From: Betaproteobacteria bacterium
Lineage (GTDB): Bacteria; Pseudomonadota; Gammaproteobacteria; Burkholderiales; SG8-41
Direction of reading: 5' to 3'
NCBI GenBank assembly: GCA_025363575.1
Contig: JANYDM010000012.1
Span: 1 to 29,041, forward strand
Length of the DNA stretch: 29,041 bases
In this document: in pieces, positions 8,309 to 15,791 of the stretch
Position numbering within the stretch: the first letter of the stretch is position 1
Layout: every line of letters begins with the position of its first letter
Translations under genes and position numbers: made by a program
Notes under the pieces: model-generated
Told to the model about the DNA's origin: nothing
Databases searched by the model: none
Seen by the model: only the letters and a program-made list of their open reading frames with translations

Positions 8309-8336
8309 ATGATACGCACAATCGGTATATTGTCAA
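8309..8336 (-). promoter_or_regulatory. Sigma-70 promoter of the sugar-ABC operon
   Basis: On the minus strand a consensus TTGACA (plus 8331-8336) and TATCAT (plus 8309-8314, five of six to consensus) are 16 bp apart. Transcription would start near 8302, giving a leader of about 58 nt with a strong ribosome site. The -35 is covered by an 11-bp dyad (8328-8338). Confidence 0.65.
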
Positions 8337-8338
8337 TA
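8328..8338. promoter_or_regulatory. Small dyad over the -35 of the sugar-ABC promoter
   Basis: TATTG and CAATA flank a single central T. The dyad overlaps the TTGACA of the minus-strand promoter, so a bound regulator would repress it. The octamer TCAATAAT beginning at 8333 is repeated exactly 50 bp further on, at 8383-8390. Confidence 0.4.
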
Positions 8339-8340
8339 AT

Positions 8341-8357
8341 CTGGCAAGAGGTGCCAG
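8341..8357. promoter_or_regulatory. Inverted repeat CTGGCA-N5-TGCCAG, candidate operator
   Basis: Perfect 6-bp arms surround AGAGG, directly upstream of the -35 of the sugar-ABC promoter. Related GCCAG elements occur at 8292-8301 (TGGCGCCAGC, near the predicted transcription start) and 8412-8419 (TGCCAGCG, repeating 8352-8359). Regularly spaced copies in a divergent control region suggest sites for one regulator, plausibly the operon's GntR protein. Confidence 0.55.
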
Positions 8358-8375
8358 CGAGTAAAAAAATATTAG

Positions 8376-8402
8376 CTTAAAATCAATAATTTATATTTTA
8401 AG
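8376..8402. promoter_or_regulatory. AT-rich inverted repeat CTTAAAAT-N11-ATTTTAAG
   Basis: Perfect 8-bp arms (8376-8383 and 8395-8402) lie midway between the divergent sugar-ABC operon and the dehydratase gene. This could be a regulator site or a nucleoid-protein binding region. No T tract or GC stem makes it a terminator. Confidence 0.5.
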
Positions 8403-8455
8403 TTCGGTCGTTGCCAGCGGTAGATATCGATAATATGAGACTTTAAGGATCAGAG

Positions 8456-10180
8456 ATGGCAAAAGTAAAACGCGGCATGCGACGCGGGCTCACCGCCTAT
8501 GGTGACGAGGAATTCTCGCTGTTCCTGCGCACCGCTTTCATCAAAGCGATGGGCTACACGAACGATGCGCTCGAGCGTCCCATCATCGGCATCACCAATA
8601 CATTCAGCGGCTTCAACGCGTGCCATCGCACGGTGCCGGACCTGATCGAGGCGGTGAAGCGCGGCGTCATGCTGGCAGGCGGCCTGCCGGTCGAGTTTCC
8701 TGTCATTACTCTGCACGAATCGTTTGCGTTTCCGACCAGCATGTACCTGCGCAACCTGATGGCGATGGACACCGAGGAAATGACGCGCGCGCAGCCAGTC
8801 GATGCGACTGTGCTGATCGGCGGTTGCGACAAAACGGTGCCGGCATTGTTGATGGGCGCCGCGAGCGCCAACATTCCTTCCATCATGCTGGTGACCGGAC
8901 CTATGCTGACCGGCAATCACCGCGGCGAGCGGCTCGGCGCGTGCACCGACTGCCGGCGCTTCTGGGGACGATTCCGCGCGGGCGAGATCGATCAGCAGGA
9001 AATCAACGAGGTGAACGAGAAGCTCGCGCCCACTGCCGGCACCTGCATGGTGATGGGAACCGCGAGCACGATGGCGCTCTGCACCGAAGCGATGGGCATG
9101 ATGCTGCCGGGCGGTGCTGCGATACCCGCGGTAATGGCCGACCGCATCCGCAATGCCGAGGCGACCGGTGCGCGCGCGGTCGCGATTGCGAAAGAAGGGC
9201 TCACGCCCGCGAAGATCATGACGCCGCAGGCATTCGAGAACGGGTTGCGCGTGCTGCTCGCGATCAGCGGTTCAACCAATGCCATCGTGCATCTGGCCGC
9301 AATGGCGGGACGGCTCGGCATCGAACTCGATCTCGAAGCATTCGACCGCATCGGGCGCGATACGCCGGTGCTGGTCGATCTCAAACCGACCGGCCAATAC
9401 TATATGGAAGACCTCTACCGCGTGGGCGGGCTGACGACGATATTGCGCGAGATCAAGCCGCTGCTGCATCTCGACGCGTTGACGATTACCGGGCGCACAT
9501 TGGGAGAGGAAATCGACGCGGCGCCGGCGACACAGAAACAGGAAGTCGTGCGGCCGTTCAAGAACCCGATCTTCAAGGAAGGCGGCATGGCGGTTCTGCG
9601 CGGCAATCTTGCGCCGGGCGGCGCCATCGTCAAGCAGTCGGCGGCGACGGCGAAGCTGATGCAGCATGAAGGGCGCGCGGTGGTGTTTGATACGCTGGAA
9701 GATCTCGCCGAACGGATCGACTCGCCCGATCTCGACGTGACGGCGGACGATGTCCTCGTACTGCGCAACGCGGGACCCAAGGGTGCGCCGGGCATGCCGG
9801 AAGCGGGCTATATACCCATCCCAAAAAAGCTCGCGCAAAAAGGCGTCAAGGACATGGTGCGCATTTCGGACGCGCGCATGAGCGGCACCGCGTTCGGCTC
9901 GATAGTGCTGCACATCACGCCCGAGTCGGCCATTGGCGGGCCGCTGGCGCTCGTGCAGACCGGCGACCGCATCCGGCTCGACGTGGCGAAACGCAGAATC
10001 GATTTGCTGATATCCGACGCAGAACTCGAGGCGCGGCGCAAGAAATGGAAACCTGCCAAGGCGCGGTCGGGCGATGAGCGTGGTTACCGCAAGCTGTTTC
10101 TCGATACCGTGCAGCAGGCAGATCGCGGTTGTGACTTTGAATTCCTCGCGCCGGCGGTGAAAGCGCGCACGCCGACCTAG
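8456..10180 (+). CDS. IlvD/Edd-family dehydratase, probably sugar-acid (aldonate) dehydratase
   Basis: A 574-residue cytoplasmic Fe-S dehydratase. Cysteines C56 (NACHRT), C124 (GGCDKT) and C197 (AGTCMVMG) match the cluster ligands of the family. K126 fits the carbamylated lysine at the Mg site, and S476 in DARMSGT fits the catalytic serine. The spacing closely follows characterised L-arabonate/D-xylonate dehydratases, which hold a [2Fe-2S] cluster and turn aldonates into 2-keto-3-deoxy acids. True IlvD (branched-chain synthesis) is less likely, because the gene is divergent from a sugar transporter and a Gfo/Idh oxidoreductase. The start at 8456 has AAGGA 7 nt before it. The exact substrate is inferred only to class level. 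Confidence 0.88.
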   Translation: MAKVKRGMRRGLTAYGDEEFSLFLRTAFIKAMGYTNDALERPIIGITNTFSGFNACHRTVPDLIEAVKRGVMLAGGLPVEFPVITLHESFAFPTSMYLRNLMAMDTEEMTRAQPVDATVLIGGCDKTVPALLMGAASANIPSIMLVTGPMLTGNHRGERLGACTDCRRFWGRFRAGEIDQQEINEVNEKLAPTAGTCMVMGTASTMALCTEAMGMMLPGGAAIPAVMADRIRNAEATGARAVAIAKEGLTPAKIMTPQAFENGLRVLLAISGSTNAIVHLAAMAGRLGIELDLEAFDRIGRDTPVLVDLKPTGQYYMEDLYRVGGLTTILREIKPLLHLDALTITGRTLGEEIDAAPATQKQEVVRPFKNPIFKEGGMAVLRGNLAPGGAIVKQSAATAKLMQHEGRAVVFDTLEDLAERIDSPDLDVTADDVLVLRNAGPKGAPGMPEAGYIPIPKKLAQKGVKDMVRISDARMSGTAFGSIVLHITPESAIGGPLALVQTGDRIRLDVAKRRIDLLISDAELEARRKKWKPAKARSGDERGYRKLFLDTVQQADRGCDFEFLAPAVKARTPT

Positions 10181-10190
10181 TTTGGCTGTC

Positions 10191-10210
10191 ACTCCCGCGA
10201 AGGCGGGAGT
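10191..10210. repeat. REP-like GC hairpin between convergent genes
   Basis: ACTCCCGC and GCGGGAGT (8-bp perfect arms) enclose a GAAG loop, with GTC before and CGAGG after. This is close to the dispersed proteobacterial repeat with a TTCCCGCGAAGGCGGGAA core. It lies in the 48-bp gap between the stops of the dehydratase and kinase genes, where it can end or protect both transcripts. There is no T tract. Confidence 0.65.
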
Positions 10211-10228
10211 CGAGGCGTGACCGACCCG

Positions 10229-11521
10229 TTAATTGATGATGCGCGAGATGCGCGCGTCGGCCAGCGCGAGGCGATCGACGAGCGTATTGAGCAGCGCGAA
10301 CATGATGTTCGAGCGGCAGGCGACGTTGACGCGCTGCGCGATCGCGGCGCGCGAAAATTCAACGACGATGACTTCGGTCATTGACTCGACCGTCGCCTGG
10401 CGCGGCGTCGAGCTGCCTTTGATGTAACTCATCTCGCCGAAGCATTCCCCCGCGCGCAGCACGTTGAGCAGGCGCCCCTGCTTGGTTACCTTGACCTCGC
10501 CCCGCGTCAGCACGAAGAGGCTGTCGCCGCGGTCGCCTTCGCGGATGATGGCGCGGTGCGCCGGTACTCTTTCCCATCGCCCCGCCTGCACGAGCTCCCA
10601 GATATCGGGGTCGTTGAAGAGTTTCAGCATGTCGAGCGCCCGCAGGTGGGTGAATTTCTCGCTGTCGGCGATGCTTTGCTGGTAAACCGAGAGGCGCCCC
10701 AGCTGCGCCAGTTGGAGCGCAAAATCCGCCCACGTCGGGTAGCGGTCTTCAGGTTTTTTCTCCAGCGCCACCGCCAGCACGCGCTCGAGCTCAGGCGGCA
10801 GGTCTTTGCGCAACGGCCCCATAGGCGCCGGCGCTTCCAACCGGATCTTGTTGCCAAGCTCGGTCACATTGTCGGCGATGAACGGCTTGTGTCCGGTTGC
10901 CAGTTGATAGAGCACGATGGCGAGCGAAAACATGTCGCTTTTCGGTCCGAGGGCTTCGCCGCTGATCTGCTCCGGCGACATGTAGGCGGGAGAGCCGATG
11001 TCGGCGATCTGGGCCAGGTCTGATTGATGCAGATAGGCGGCGCCAAAATCGGCGACCTTGATCTCGGTGCCCTGCGCGATGAGGATATTGGCGGGTTTGA
11101 TATCGCGGTGGATGATGCCGGCCCTGTACGCGTAGTCAAGCGCCCCGCAGCATTTGAAGCCGATTTCGATTGCCTGCTCGATCGGCAGCAGGTCCTGCTG
11201 CCCGGTGTGCTGGCGCAGGTTGCCGCCCGCCACATATTCGAGCGCGATGTAGCTCGCTTCTTCGCTGAGCACGGCGTCGAGCATGGCCACGATGTGCGGA
11301 TGCGCGAGCTTGCCCACCAGCGAGGCCTCGTTCAAAAACTGCGTGCGCGCGGTCTTGCCGCGCTGCGGATCGCGGAACAGGCTGATGTCGACCACTTTCA
11401 GCGCGACGTGGGCGGTGGTGAACGTGTCGATGGCCAGATAGACCGTGCTCGAGGCGCCTTTGCCCAGTTGTTTAATCAGCTCGTACTTGCCGATGTGGTT
11501 CGCCATCGCCCGCTTGCGCAT
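10229..11521 (-). CDS. Ser/Thr protein kinase fused to a C-terminal cyclic-nucleotide-binding domain
   Basis: A 430-residue soluble protein. Residues 13-272 are a Hanks-type kinase with all key residues: Gly loop GKGASSTVY (20-28), K42, E65, catalytic HRDIKPAN (138-145), DFG (158-160) and SPE (182-184). Residues about 302-425 form a CRP-type cNMP-binding domain. Its phosphate-binding cassette FGEM...PRQATV keeps E363 and R374, so nucleotide binding is plausible. No membrane segment or DNA-binding helix follows. In eukaryotic PKG the order is the reverse, with sensor before kinase. The N-terminus could also begin at the ATG at 11506 (MANHIGKY); neither start has a strong ribosome site. It is divergent from a small membrane protein gene. 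Its targets are unknown. Confidence 0.93.
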   Translation of the reverse strand: MRKRAMANHIGKYELIKQLGKGASSTVYLAIDTFTTAHVALKVVDISLFRDPQRGKTARTQFLNEASLVGKLAHPHIVAMLDAVLSEEASYIALEYVAGGNLRQHTGQQDLLPIEQAIEIGFKCCGALDYAYRAGIIHRDIKPANILIAQGTEIKVADFGAAYLHQSDLAQIADIGSPAYMSPEQISGEALGPKSDMFSLAIVLYQLATGHKPFIADNVTELGNKIRLEAPAPMGPLRKDLPPELERVLAVALEKKPEDRYPTWADFALQLAQLGRLSVYQQSIADSEKFTHLRALDMLKLFNDPDIWELVQAGRWERVPAHRAIIREGDRGDSLFVLTRGEVKVTKQGRLLNVLRAGECFGEMSYIKGSSTPRQATVESMTEVIVVEFSRAAIAQRVNVACRSNIMFALLNTLVDRLALADARISRIIN

Positions 11522-11605
11522 TTGCGCTTCTGATAAGATTGCAAATCAATATATCACGCGCACACGCCGGTCGATGCCTGCTTTCGGCCTACGCGAAAGG
11601 CACTA

Positions 11606-12070
11606 TTGGACACTCACATCTGGCTGGTGCAAATCGGATTCATTCTCTCCTTCGTCCTGATTTGGCTGGGCGTGACTTACTTGCTGAGCTATCTCAGCGG
11701 CTGGGTGTTTGTCGCAGAACACTACCGCGCGGCACAGCCGTTCGCCGGCCGCTATCAGCGTATACGCAGCAGCCAGATGGGGCCGCTGGGGCCGCTCGGC
11801 GGCGCGCGCAACGCGCTCAACGTCGGCGTTGATGAGCAGGGCCTGCATCTGCGGATGTTCGTATTGTTCCGCCTGAACTGCCGCGACCTGTTCATCCCCT
11901 GGACCGACATCACCGTGACGCGCGGGCGCGCGTATTTTCAGGAGTACGTGGATTTCCAGTTCAGCAAAACGCCGAAGATCCGCGTGCGCATCTACGGTAA
12001 AGCAGGTGAAGTGATACAGGCAATGGCAGGGCCTGCGTGGCCGGCAGAATCTGCGCCGGTTGCGGCGTGA
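11606..12070 (+). CDS. Small membrane-anchored protein of unknown function
   Basis: A 154-residue protein starting with TTG; AAAGG lies 7 nt before it and no usable ATG precedes the membrane segment. Residues about 5-35 form one long hydrophobic stretch (IGFILSFVLIWLGVTYLLSY). The remaining 110 or so residues are soluble and beta-rich, with NALNVGVDEQGLHLRMFVLFR and DLFIPWTDITVTRG. That alternation resembles membrane-associated PH-like domains, but I cannot assign a named family. It is divergent from the kinase-cNMP gene with an 84-bp gap, so the two may share control. It is convergent with bipA. Confidence 0.75.
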   Translation: MDTHIWLVQIGFILSFVLIWLGVTYLLSYLSGWVFVAEHYRAAQPFAGRYQRIRSSQMGPLGPLGGARNALNVGVDEQGLHLRMFVLFRLNCRDLFIPWTDITVTRGRAYFQEYVDFQFSKTPKIRVRIYGKAGEVIQAMAGPAWPAESAPVAA

Positions 12071-12082
12071 CGCTCAGCGAAA

Positions 12083-13906
12083 CTAAGCTGCCGCCCTCGA
12101 TGCCCGTTTGCGGTCCTGCTCCGCGAGGTGGCGCTTGCGAATGCGGATGGACTTCGGCGTAATTTCGACGAGCTCGTCGTCAGCGATAAATTCAATTGCG
12201 GATTCGAGCGTGACCTGGATCGGTGGTACGAGGCGCACGGCTTCGTCGGTGCCCGACGCGCGCACGTTGGTCAGTTGCTTGCCCTTGATCGGGTTGACGA
12301 CCAGGTCGTTGTCGCGGCTGTGAATGCCGATAATGATGCCTTCGTAGAGCGGGTCGCCCGGGCTCACGAACATGCGGCCGCGTTCCTGCAATTTCCACAA
12401 TGCGTAAGCGACGGCTTCGCCGGACTCGGCTGAAATCAGCACGCCGTTGCGTCGCTCCGCCATGTCGGGTTTCATCGCGCCGTAATCGTCGAACACGTGG
12501 CTCATGATGCCGGTGCCGCGCGTCATGGTCATGAATTCCGACTGAAAGCCGATCAGCCCGCGCGCGGGGATCCGGTAATCGAGGCGCACGCGGCCTTTAC
12601 CGTCGGACTGCATATCCTGCAAATCGCCGCGGCGCGCGCCCAGCGCTTCCATTGCCGCGCCCTGATTGGTTTCCTCGACGTCGACCGTGAGCATTTCATA
12701 CGGTTCCTGTCTTTCCCCGTCGATTTCCTTGATCACGACGCGCGGTCGGCCGACTGCGAGCTCGTAGCCTTCGCGACGCATGTTTTCAAGCAATATCGTG
12801 AGGTGCAGTTCGCCGCGACCGGACACTTCGAACACGTCCGCATCGGCTGTTTCGACGACTTTGAGTGCCACGTTGCTCATCAGCTCGCGCTGCAGGCGCT
12901 CGCGTATCTGGCGGCTGGTCACGTATTTGCCTTCGCGACCGGCGAGTGGCGAAGTGTTGACCTGGAAATTCATGGTCAGCGTCGGCTCATCAACTTTGAG
13001 CAGTTGCAGCGCTTCGGGATGCTCGGGATCTGTCACGGTCACGCCGATACCGATTTCATCGATTCCGTTGATCAACACGATGTCGCCGGCTTCGGCCTGC
13101 TCGACGACGACGCGCTCAAGACCTTTGAACACCTGGACCTGGTTCACTTTGGCGTTGATCGGCGCGATAGCGCCGCCCGCCGGACCGTGCAGTACGGTCA
13201 CGAGCTGGCCCGACTTGATGCGCCCGCGTAAAACGCGGCCGATGCCGATGCGACCGACGTAACTCGAGTAATCGAGCGAGCAGATCTGCAATTGCAGCGG
13301 ACCGTCCGGATCGTCATCGCGCGCCGGCACATGCTTCAGTATTGCCTCGAACAGCGGCTTCAGGTTGTCGTTTTTCTTGGCGAGGTCATCCGTGGCCCAG
13401 CCTTCAAGGGCCGACGCATAAACGATGGGGAAATCGAGTTGCGCTTCCGACGCACCGAGCTTGTCGAAGAGATCGAACGTGTGATTGACGACCCAGTCCG
13501 GCCGCGCGCCCGGGCGATCGACTTTGTTGACGACGACGATGGGCTTCAGGCCGAGGGCCAGCGCCTTGCGCGTTACAAAGCGCGTCTGCGGCATCGGGCC
13601 TTCGACTGCGTCGACCAGCAGCAGCACGCCGTCCACCATCGACAGCACGCGCTCGACTTCGCCGCCAAAGTCGGCATGGCCGGGAGTGTCGACGATGTTG
13701 ATATGCGTGCCTTCGTATTGCACTGCGCAGTTCTTGGCCAGAATGGTGATGCCGCGCTCTTTTTCGAGGTCGTTGCTGTCCATCACGCGTTCTTCGATGT
13801 GCTCGTGCGCGGCGAAGGTGCCCGATTGGCGCAGGAGCTTGTCGACCAGTGTGGTTTTACCGTGGTCGACGTGGGCGATGATGGCAACGTTACGTATGGC
13901 GCGCAT
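12083..13906 (-). CDS. typA: Ribosome-associated translational GTPase TypA/BipA
   Basis: A 607-residue GTPase, the same length as E. coli BipA. The start is the ATG at 13906, giving [10 protein letters not shown] followed by G1 AHVDHGKT (11-18). [14 protein letters not shown] (G3) and [13 protein letters not shown] (G4) follow. Later come the EF-G-like beta-barrel domain, domains III and V, and the BipA-specific C-terminal domain with [18 protein letters not shown]. BipA acts in 50S ribosome assembly and stress or low-temperature growth. A longer frame back to 14149 is an unrelated extension through the promoter region. The gene lies in its usual monocistronic form, divergent from the rhlE-like helicase gene. 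Confidence 0.97.
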   Translation of the reverse strand: MRAIRNVAIIAHVDHGKTTLVDKLLRQSGTFAAHEHIEERVMDSNDLEKERGITILAKNCAVQYEGTHINIVDTPGHADFGGEVERVLSMVDGVLLLVDAVEGPMPQTRFVTRKALALGLKPIVVVNKVDRPGARPDWVVNHTFDLFDKLGASEAQLDFPIVYASALEGWATDDLAKKNDNLKPLFEAILKHVPARDDDPDGPLQLQICSLDYSSYVGRIGIGRVLRGRIKSGQLVTVLHGPAGGAIAPINAKVNQVQVFKGLERVVVEQAEAGDIVLINGIDEIGIGVTVTDPEHPEALQLLKVDEPTLTMNFQVNTSPLAGREGKYVTSRQIRERLQRELMSNVALKVVETADADVFEVSGRGELHLTILLENMRREGYELAVGRPRVVIKEIDGERQEPYEMLTVDVEETNQGAAMEALGARRGDLQDMQSDGKGRVRLDYRIPARGLIGFQSEFMTMTRGTGIMSHVFDDYGAMKPDMAERRNGVLISAESGEAVAYALWKLQERGRMFVSPGDPLYEGIIIGIHSRDNDLVVNPIKGKQLTNVRASGTDEAVRLVPPIQVTLESAIEFIADDELVEITPKSIRIRKRHLAEQDRKRASRAAA

Positions 13907-13940
13907 GGTGCAGCTCTGGGGGTAAATAGAAAAGCGCGCG

Positions 13941-13949
13941 AGTATAGCA
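13941..13949 (-). promoter_or_regulatory. Extended -10 promoter of typA
   Basis: On the minus strand TGC precedes TATACT (TGC at plus 13947-13949, hexamer at 13941-13946), an extended -10 element without a good -35. Transcription would begin near 13934, about 28 nt before the typA start. Confidence 0.5.
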
Positions 13950-14101
13950 CAGCGCGTGTTATGGCATTTAGGTGCACATGGTCTATGACGGCAAGGCGGC
14001 GAAGCGAAAACCCGCGCGCCGGACTGCAGGTAAGTTCCGACATGGCGCGTGAGGTTGTTCCTGCAAAAAAAGTTCGGGTCAGACCTTCGGGGCAGGCTGG
14101 G

Positions 14102-14131
14102 TTCGCTATTACGGGCGATTTCCTGTATAGT
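14102..14131 (+). promoter_or_regulatory. Candidate sigma-70 promoter of the helicase gene
   Basis: TTCGCT (14102-14107) and TATAGT (14126-14131) are 18 bp apart, predicting a start near 14138 and a leader of about 218 nt. The -10 is good and the -35 weak. Confidence 0.45.
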
Positions 14132-14139
14132 GCGCGCAC

Positions 14140-14182
14140 CTCGAAGCAATCCAGGCCATTAATTGGATTGAAAATCTTCGAG
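14140..14182 (+). promoter_or_regulatory. Leader stem-loop of the helicase mRNA
   Basis: A 13-nt left arm CTCGAAGCAATCC (14140-14152) pairs with GGATTG (14165-14170) and CTTCGAG (14176-14182). The right arm carries a 5-nt AAAAT bulge and the loop is 12 nt. If the upstream promoter is real, this hairpin would form the very 5' end of the transcript, where it could block 5'-end decay or serve autoregulation. Confidence 0.6.
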
Positions 14183-14355
14183 TGCATCTGTCCCTGACCC
14201 TTCGATTCAGCTCCCTTTTCTCAAATAGCTGCTTCAGCCACGGTTAGCGACGATACCCGTGCGCTGGCGGCGTTTGCCTGCCCGTTTTGTTGTACTTGGC
14301 ATTGCTTTTGCCTGCGCGTTTGTTTTTTGCCGTACCTATAAAGAAAGTTTTATTG

Positions 14356-15699
14356 ATGTTATTTCAAGCATTGAACCTGAATCCAGCCATCGTGCAGGCC
14401 TTGACCGCGGCCGGCTATACCGACCCGACCCCTGTGCAGGCGAAATCCATACCCGAAGCGATTGCCGGGCATGACCTCATGTGCTCCGCGCCGACCGGCA
14501 CCGGCAAAACGGCGGCCTTCGTGTTGCCCGCGTTGCAGCGTCTTGCGCAGCCCGCGAAGCCCGGCCGCGGCCCGCGCGTGCTCGTGCTGACCCCCACGCG
14601 CGAACTCGCGCTGCAAGTCACCTCTGCTGTCGAAAAATACAGCAAGTTCATGGGGCGTGTCCGCACCGGCACTGTGCTCGGAGGAATGCCTTATCCGAAG
14701 CAGCGCAAGCTGCTGGAATCGCCGCTCGATATCCTGGTGGCGACGCCGGGCCGACTGATCGATTTCATCGATCAAGGCAGAGTCGATTTCTCGCGCCTCG
14801 AACTTCTGGTGCTCGACGAAGCCGACCGCATGCTCGATATGGGGTTCATCAAGCCGGTGGAACGCATTGCCGGCGCGACGCCTGCCGGGCGCCAGACGCT
14901 GCTTTTTTCGGCGACGCTCGACGGCAATATCGCCACGCTCGCCAAGCGTCTGCTCAAGAATCCAAAACTGATCGAGTGCGAAGCGACCAAGGAAAACCAC
15001 GACAACATCGAACAGCGCCTGCATTATGTCGACGACGGCAGCCACAAGCACCGCATCCTCGACCACCTGTTACGCGATGTCGAGTTGACGCAAGCGATCG
15101 TCTTCACCGCGACCAAGCATGGCGCCGACCGGCTCGCGGCAAAACTCAACGACGGCGGCCATACGGCAGCGGCTTTGCATGGCAACATGAACCAGTCGCA
15201 GCGCAATCGTACGCTGGCCCGGATGCGCAGCGGCAACGTGCGCGTGCTGGTGGCGACCGACGTCGCGGCGCGCGGCATCGACGTCGCGAGCATCACGCAC
15301 GTCATCAACTATGATCTGCCGAAAGTGGCGGAGGACTATGTGCACCGCATCGGCCGCACCGGCCGCGCCGGCAACTCTGGAATCGCGATCTCATTCGCGG
15401 CGCCCGACGAAGGCCATCAGTTGAAGCAGATCGAGCGCTATACCGGCAACCAGATCGAGCGCCACGTGATCGCCGGCATGGAGCCCAAGGTCAAGCCGCG
15501 CAGCGGCGCGCCGAGCGGTGATCGTAAGCGCTTCGGCGATCCGCGCAAGCGCTTTGGCGAAGCGACAAAGCCGCGCCGCCCGAGCAGCGGCTCGAGCTGG
15601 GGAGGCAAGTCATCGTTCGGCGGCAACGGCGGGCGTCCATCGCGCGATGGCGGTGGTTTTAGCGGCTTCGGCGGCAATCGCAATCGCGGACGCGGTTAA
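14356..15699 (+). CDS. rhlE: DEAD-box ATP-dependent RNA helicase, RhlE type
   Basis: A 447-residue helicase with every motif: Q motif (GYTDPTPVQ, 20-28), motif I APTGTGKT (45-52), PTRELA (80-85), TPGR (130-133), DEAD (154-157) and SAT (185-187), then VLVATDVAARGID and HRIGRTGRAG. After about residue 395 comes a basic, Gly/Ser/Arg-rich tail (PSSGSSWGGKSSFGGNGG) of the sort that binds RNA. RhlE helicases remodel rRNA precursors and mRNA and help in cold adaptation. I chose the ATG at 14356, giving the usual MxFxxL opening; a frame from 14287 adds a hydrophobic stretch not seen in the family. Two hairpins follow, the second a clear terminator. Confidence 0.94.
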   Translation: MLFQALNLNPAIVQALTAAGYTDPTPVQAKSIPEAIAGHDLMCSAPTGTGKTAAFVLPALQRLAQPAKPGRGPRVLVLTPTRELALQVTSAVEKYSKFMGRVRTGTVLGGMPYPKQRKLLESPLDILVATPGRLIDFIDQGRVDFSRLELLVLDEADRMLDMGFIKPVERIAGATPAGRQTLLFSATLDGNIATLAKRLLKNPKLIECEATKENHDNIEQRLHYVDDGSHKHRILDHLLRDVELTQAIVFTATKHGADRLAAKLNDGGHTAAALHGNMNQSQRNRTLARMRSGNVRVLVATDVAARGIDVASITHVINYDLPKVAEDYVHRIGRTGRAGNSGIAISFAAPDEGHQLKQIERYTGNQIERHVIAGMEPKVKPRSGAPSGDRKRFGDPRKRFGEATKPRRPSSGSSWGGKSSFGGNGGRPSRDGGGFSGFGGNRNRGRG

Positions 15700-15708
15700 G
15701 GTAAGCAG

Positions 15709-15725
15709 CCCGGCACGTAGCCGGG
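15709..15725 (+). repeat. Hairpin directly after the helicase stop
   Basis: CCCGGC and GCCGGG with an ACGTA loop, 10 nt past the stop and 12 nt before the terminator hairpin. It may protect the mRNA 3' end. There is no T tract. Confidence 0.5.
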
Positions 15726-15731
15726 AGAGAT

Positions 15732-15764
15732 AAAAAAACGGCGCTCCTGTGCGCCGTTTTTTTT
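15732..15764. terminator. Bidirectional rho-independent terminator
   Basis: ACGGCGC (15738-15744) and GCGCCGT (15751-15757) enclose TCCTGT. Eight T residues follow (15757-15764) and seven A residues precede (15732-15738), so it can end both the helicase transcript and the minus-strand gene at 15792-16172. Confidence 0.9.
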
Positions 15765-15791
15765 CGACCGCTACGGGCCGTTTATACTGAT

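Larger units (their letters stand above)
13907..14355. other. 449-bp divergent intergenic region between typA and the helicase gene
   Basis: No gene is supported here. It holds a typA promoter candidate, a promoter candidate for the helicase gene and a strong leader stem-loop (listed separately). A 7-bp inverted pair GGGTCAG (14076-14082) and CTGACCC (14194-14200) encloses the helicase promoter and hairpin. The last 80 bp before the helicase are T-rich on the plus strand and give no clear ribosome site beyond AAAGAAAG. Confidence 0.6.

Noticed and set aside
8361..8400. AT-rich patch as a replication origin or horizontally acquired segment
   Set aside because: It is short, lies between divergent promoters, and shows no DnaA-box cluster or integration signs.
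13907..14149. N-terminal extension of typA
   Set aside because: BipA proteins start at the MRAIRN-type residue; the extension passes through the predicted typA promoter and resembles no protein.
14076..14200. GGGTCAG/CTGACCC pair as a transposon-like or REP element
   Set aside because: Only 7 bp match, with no transposase gene or target duplication. I keep it only as a note on the leader region.
15600..15699. Gly/Ser/Arg-rich repeats at the helicase C-terminus as a DNA repeat array
   Set aside because: The repetition is at protein level and typical of RhlE-type tails; the DNA is not regularly periodic.
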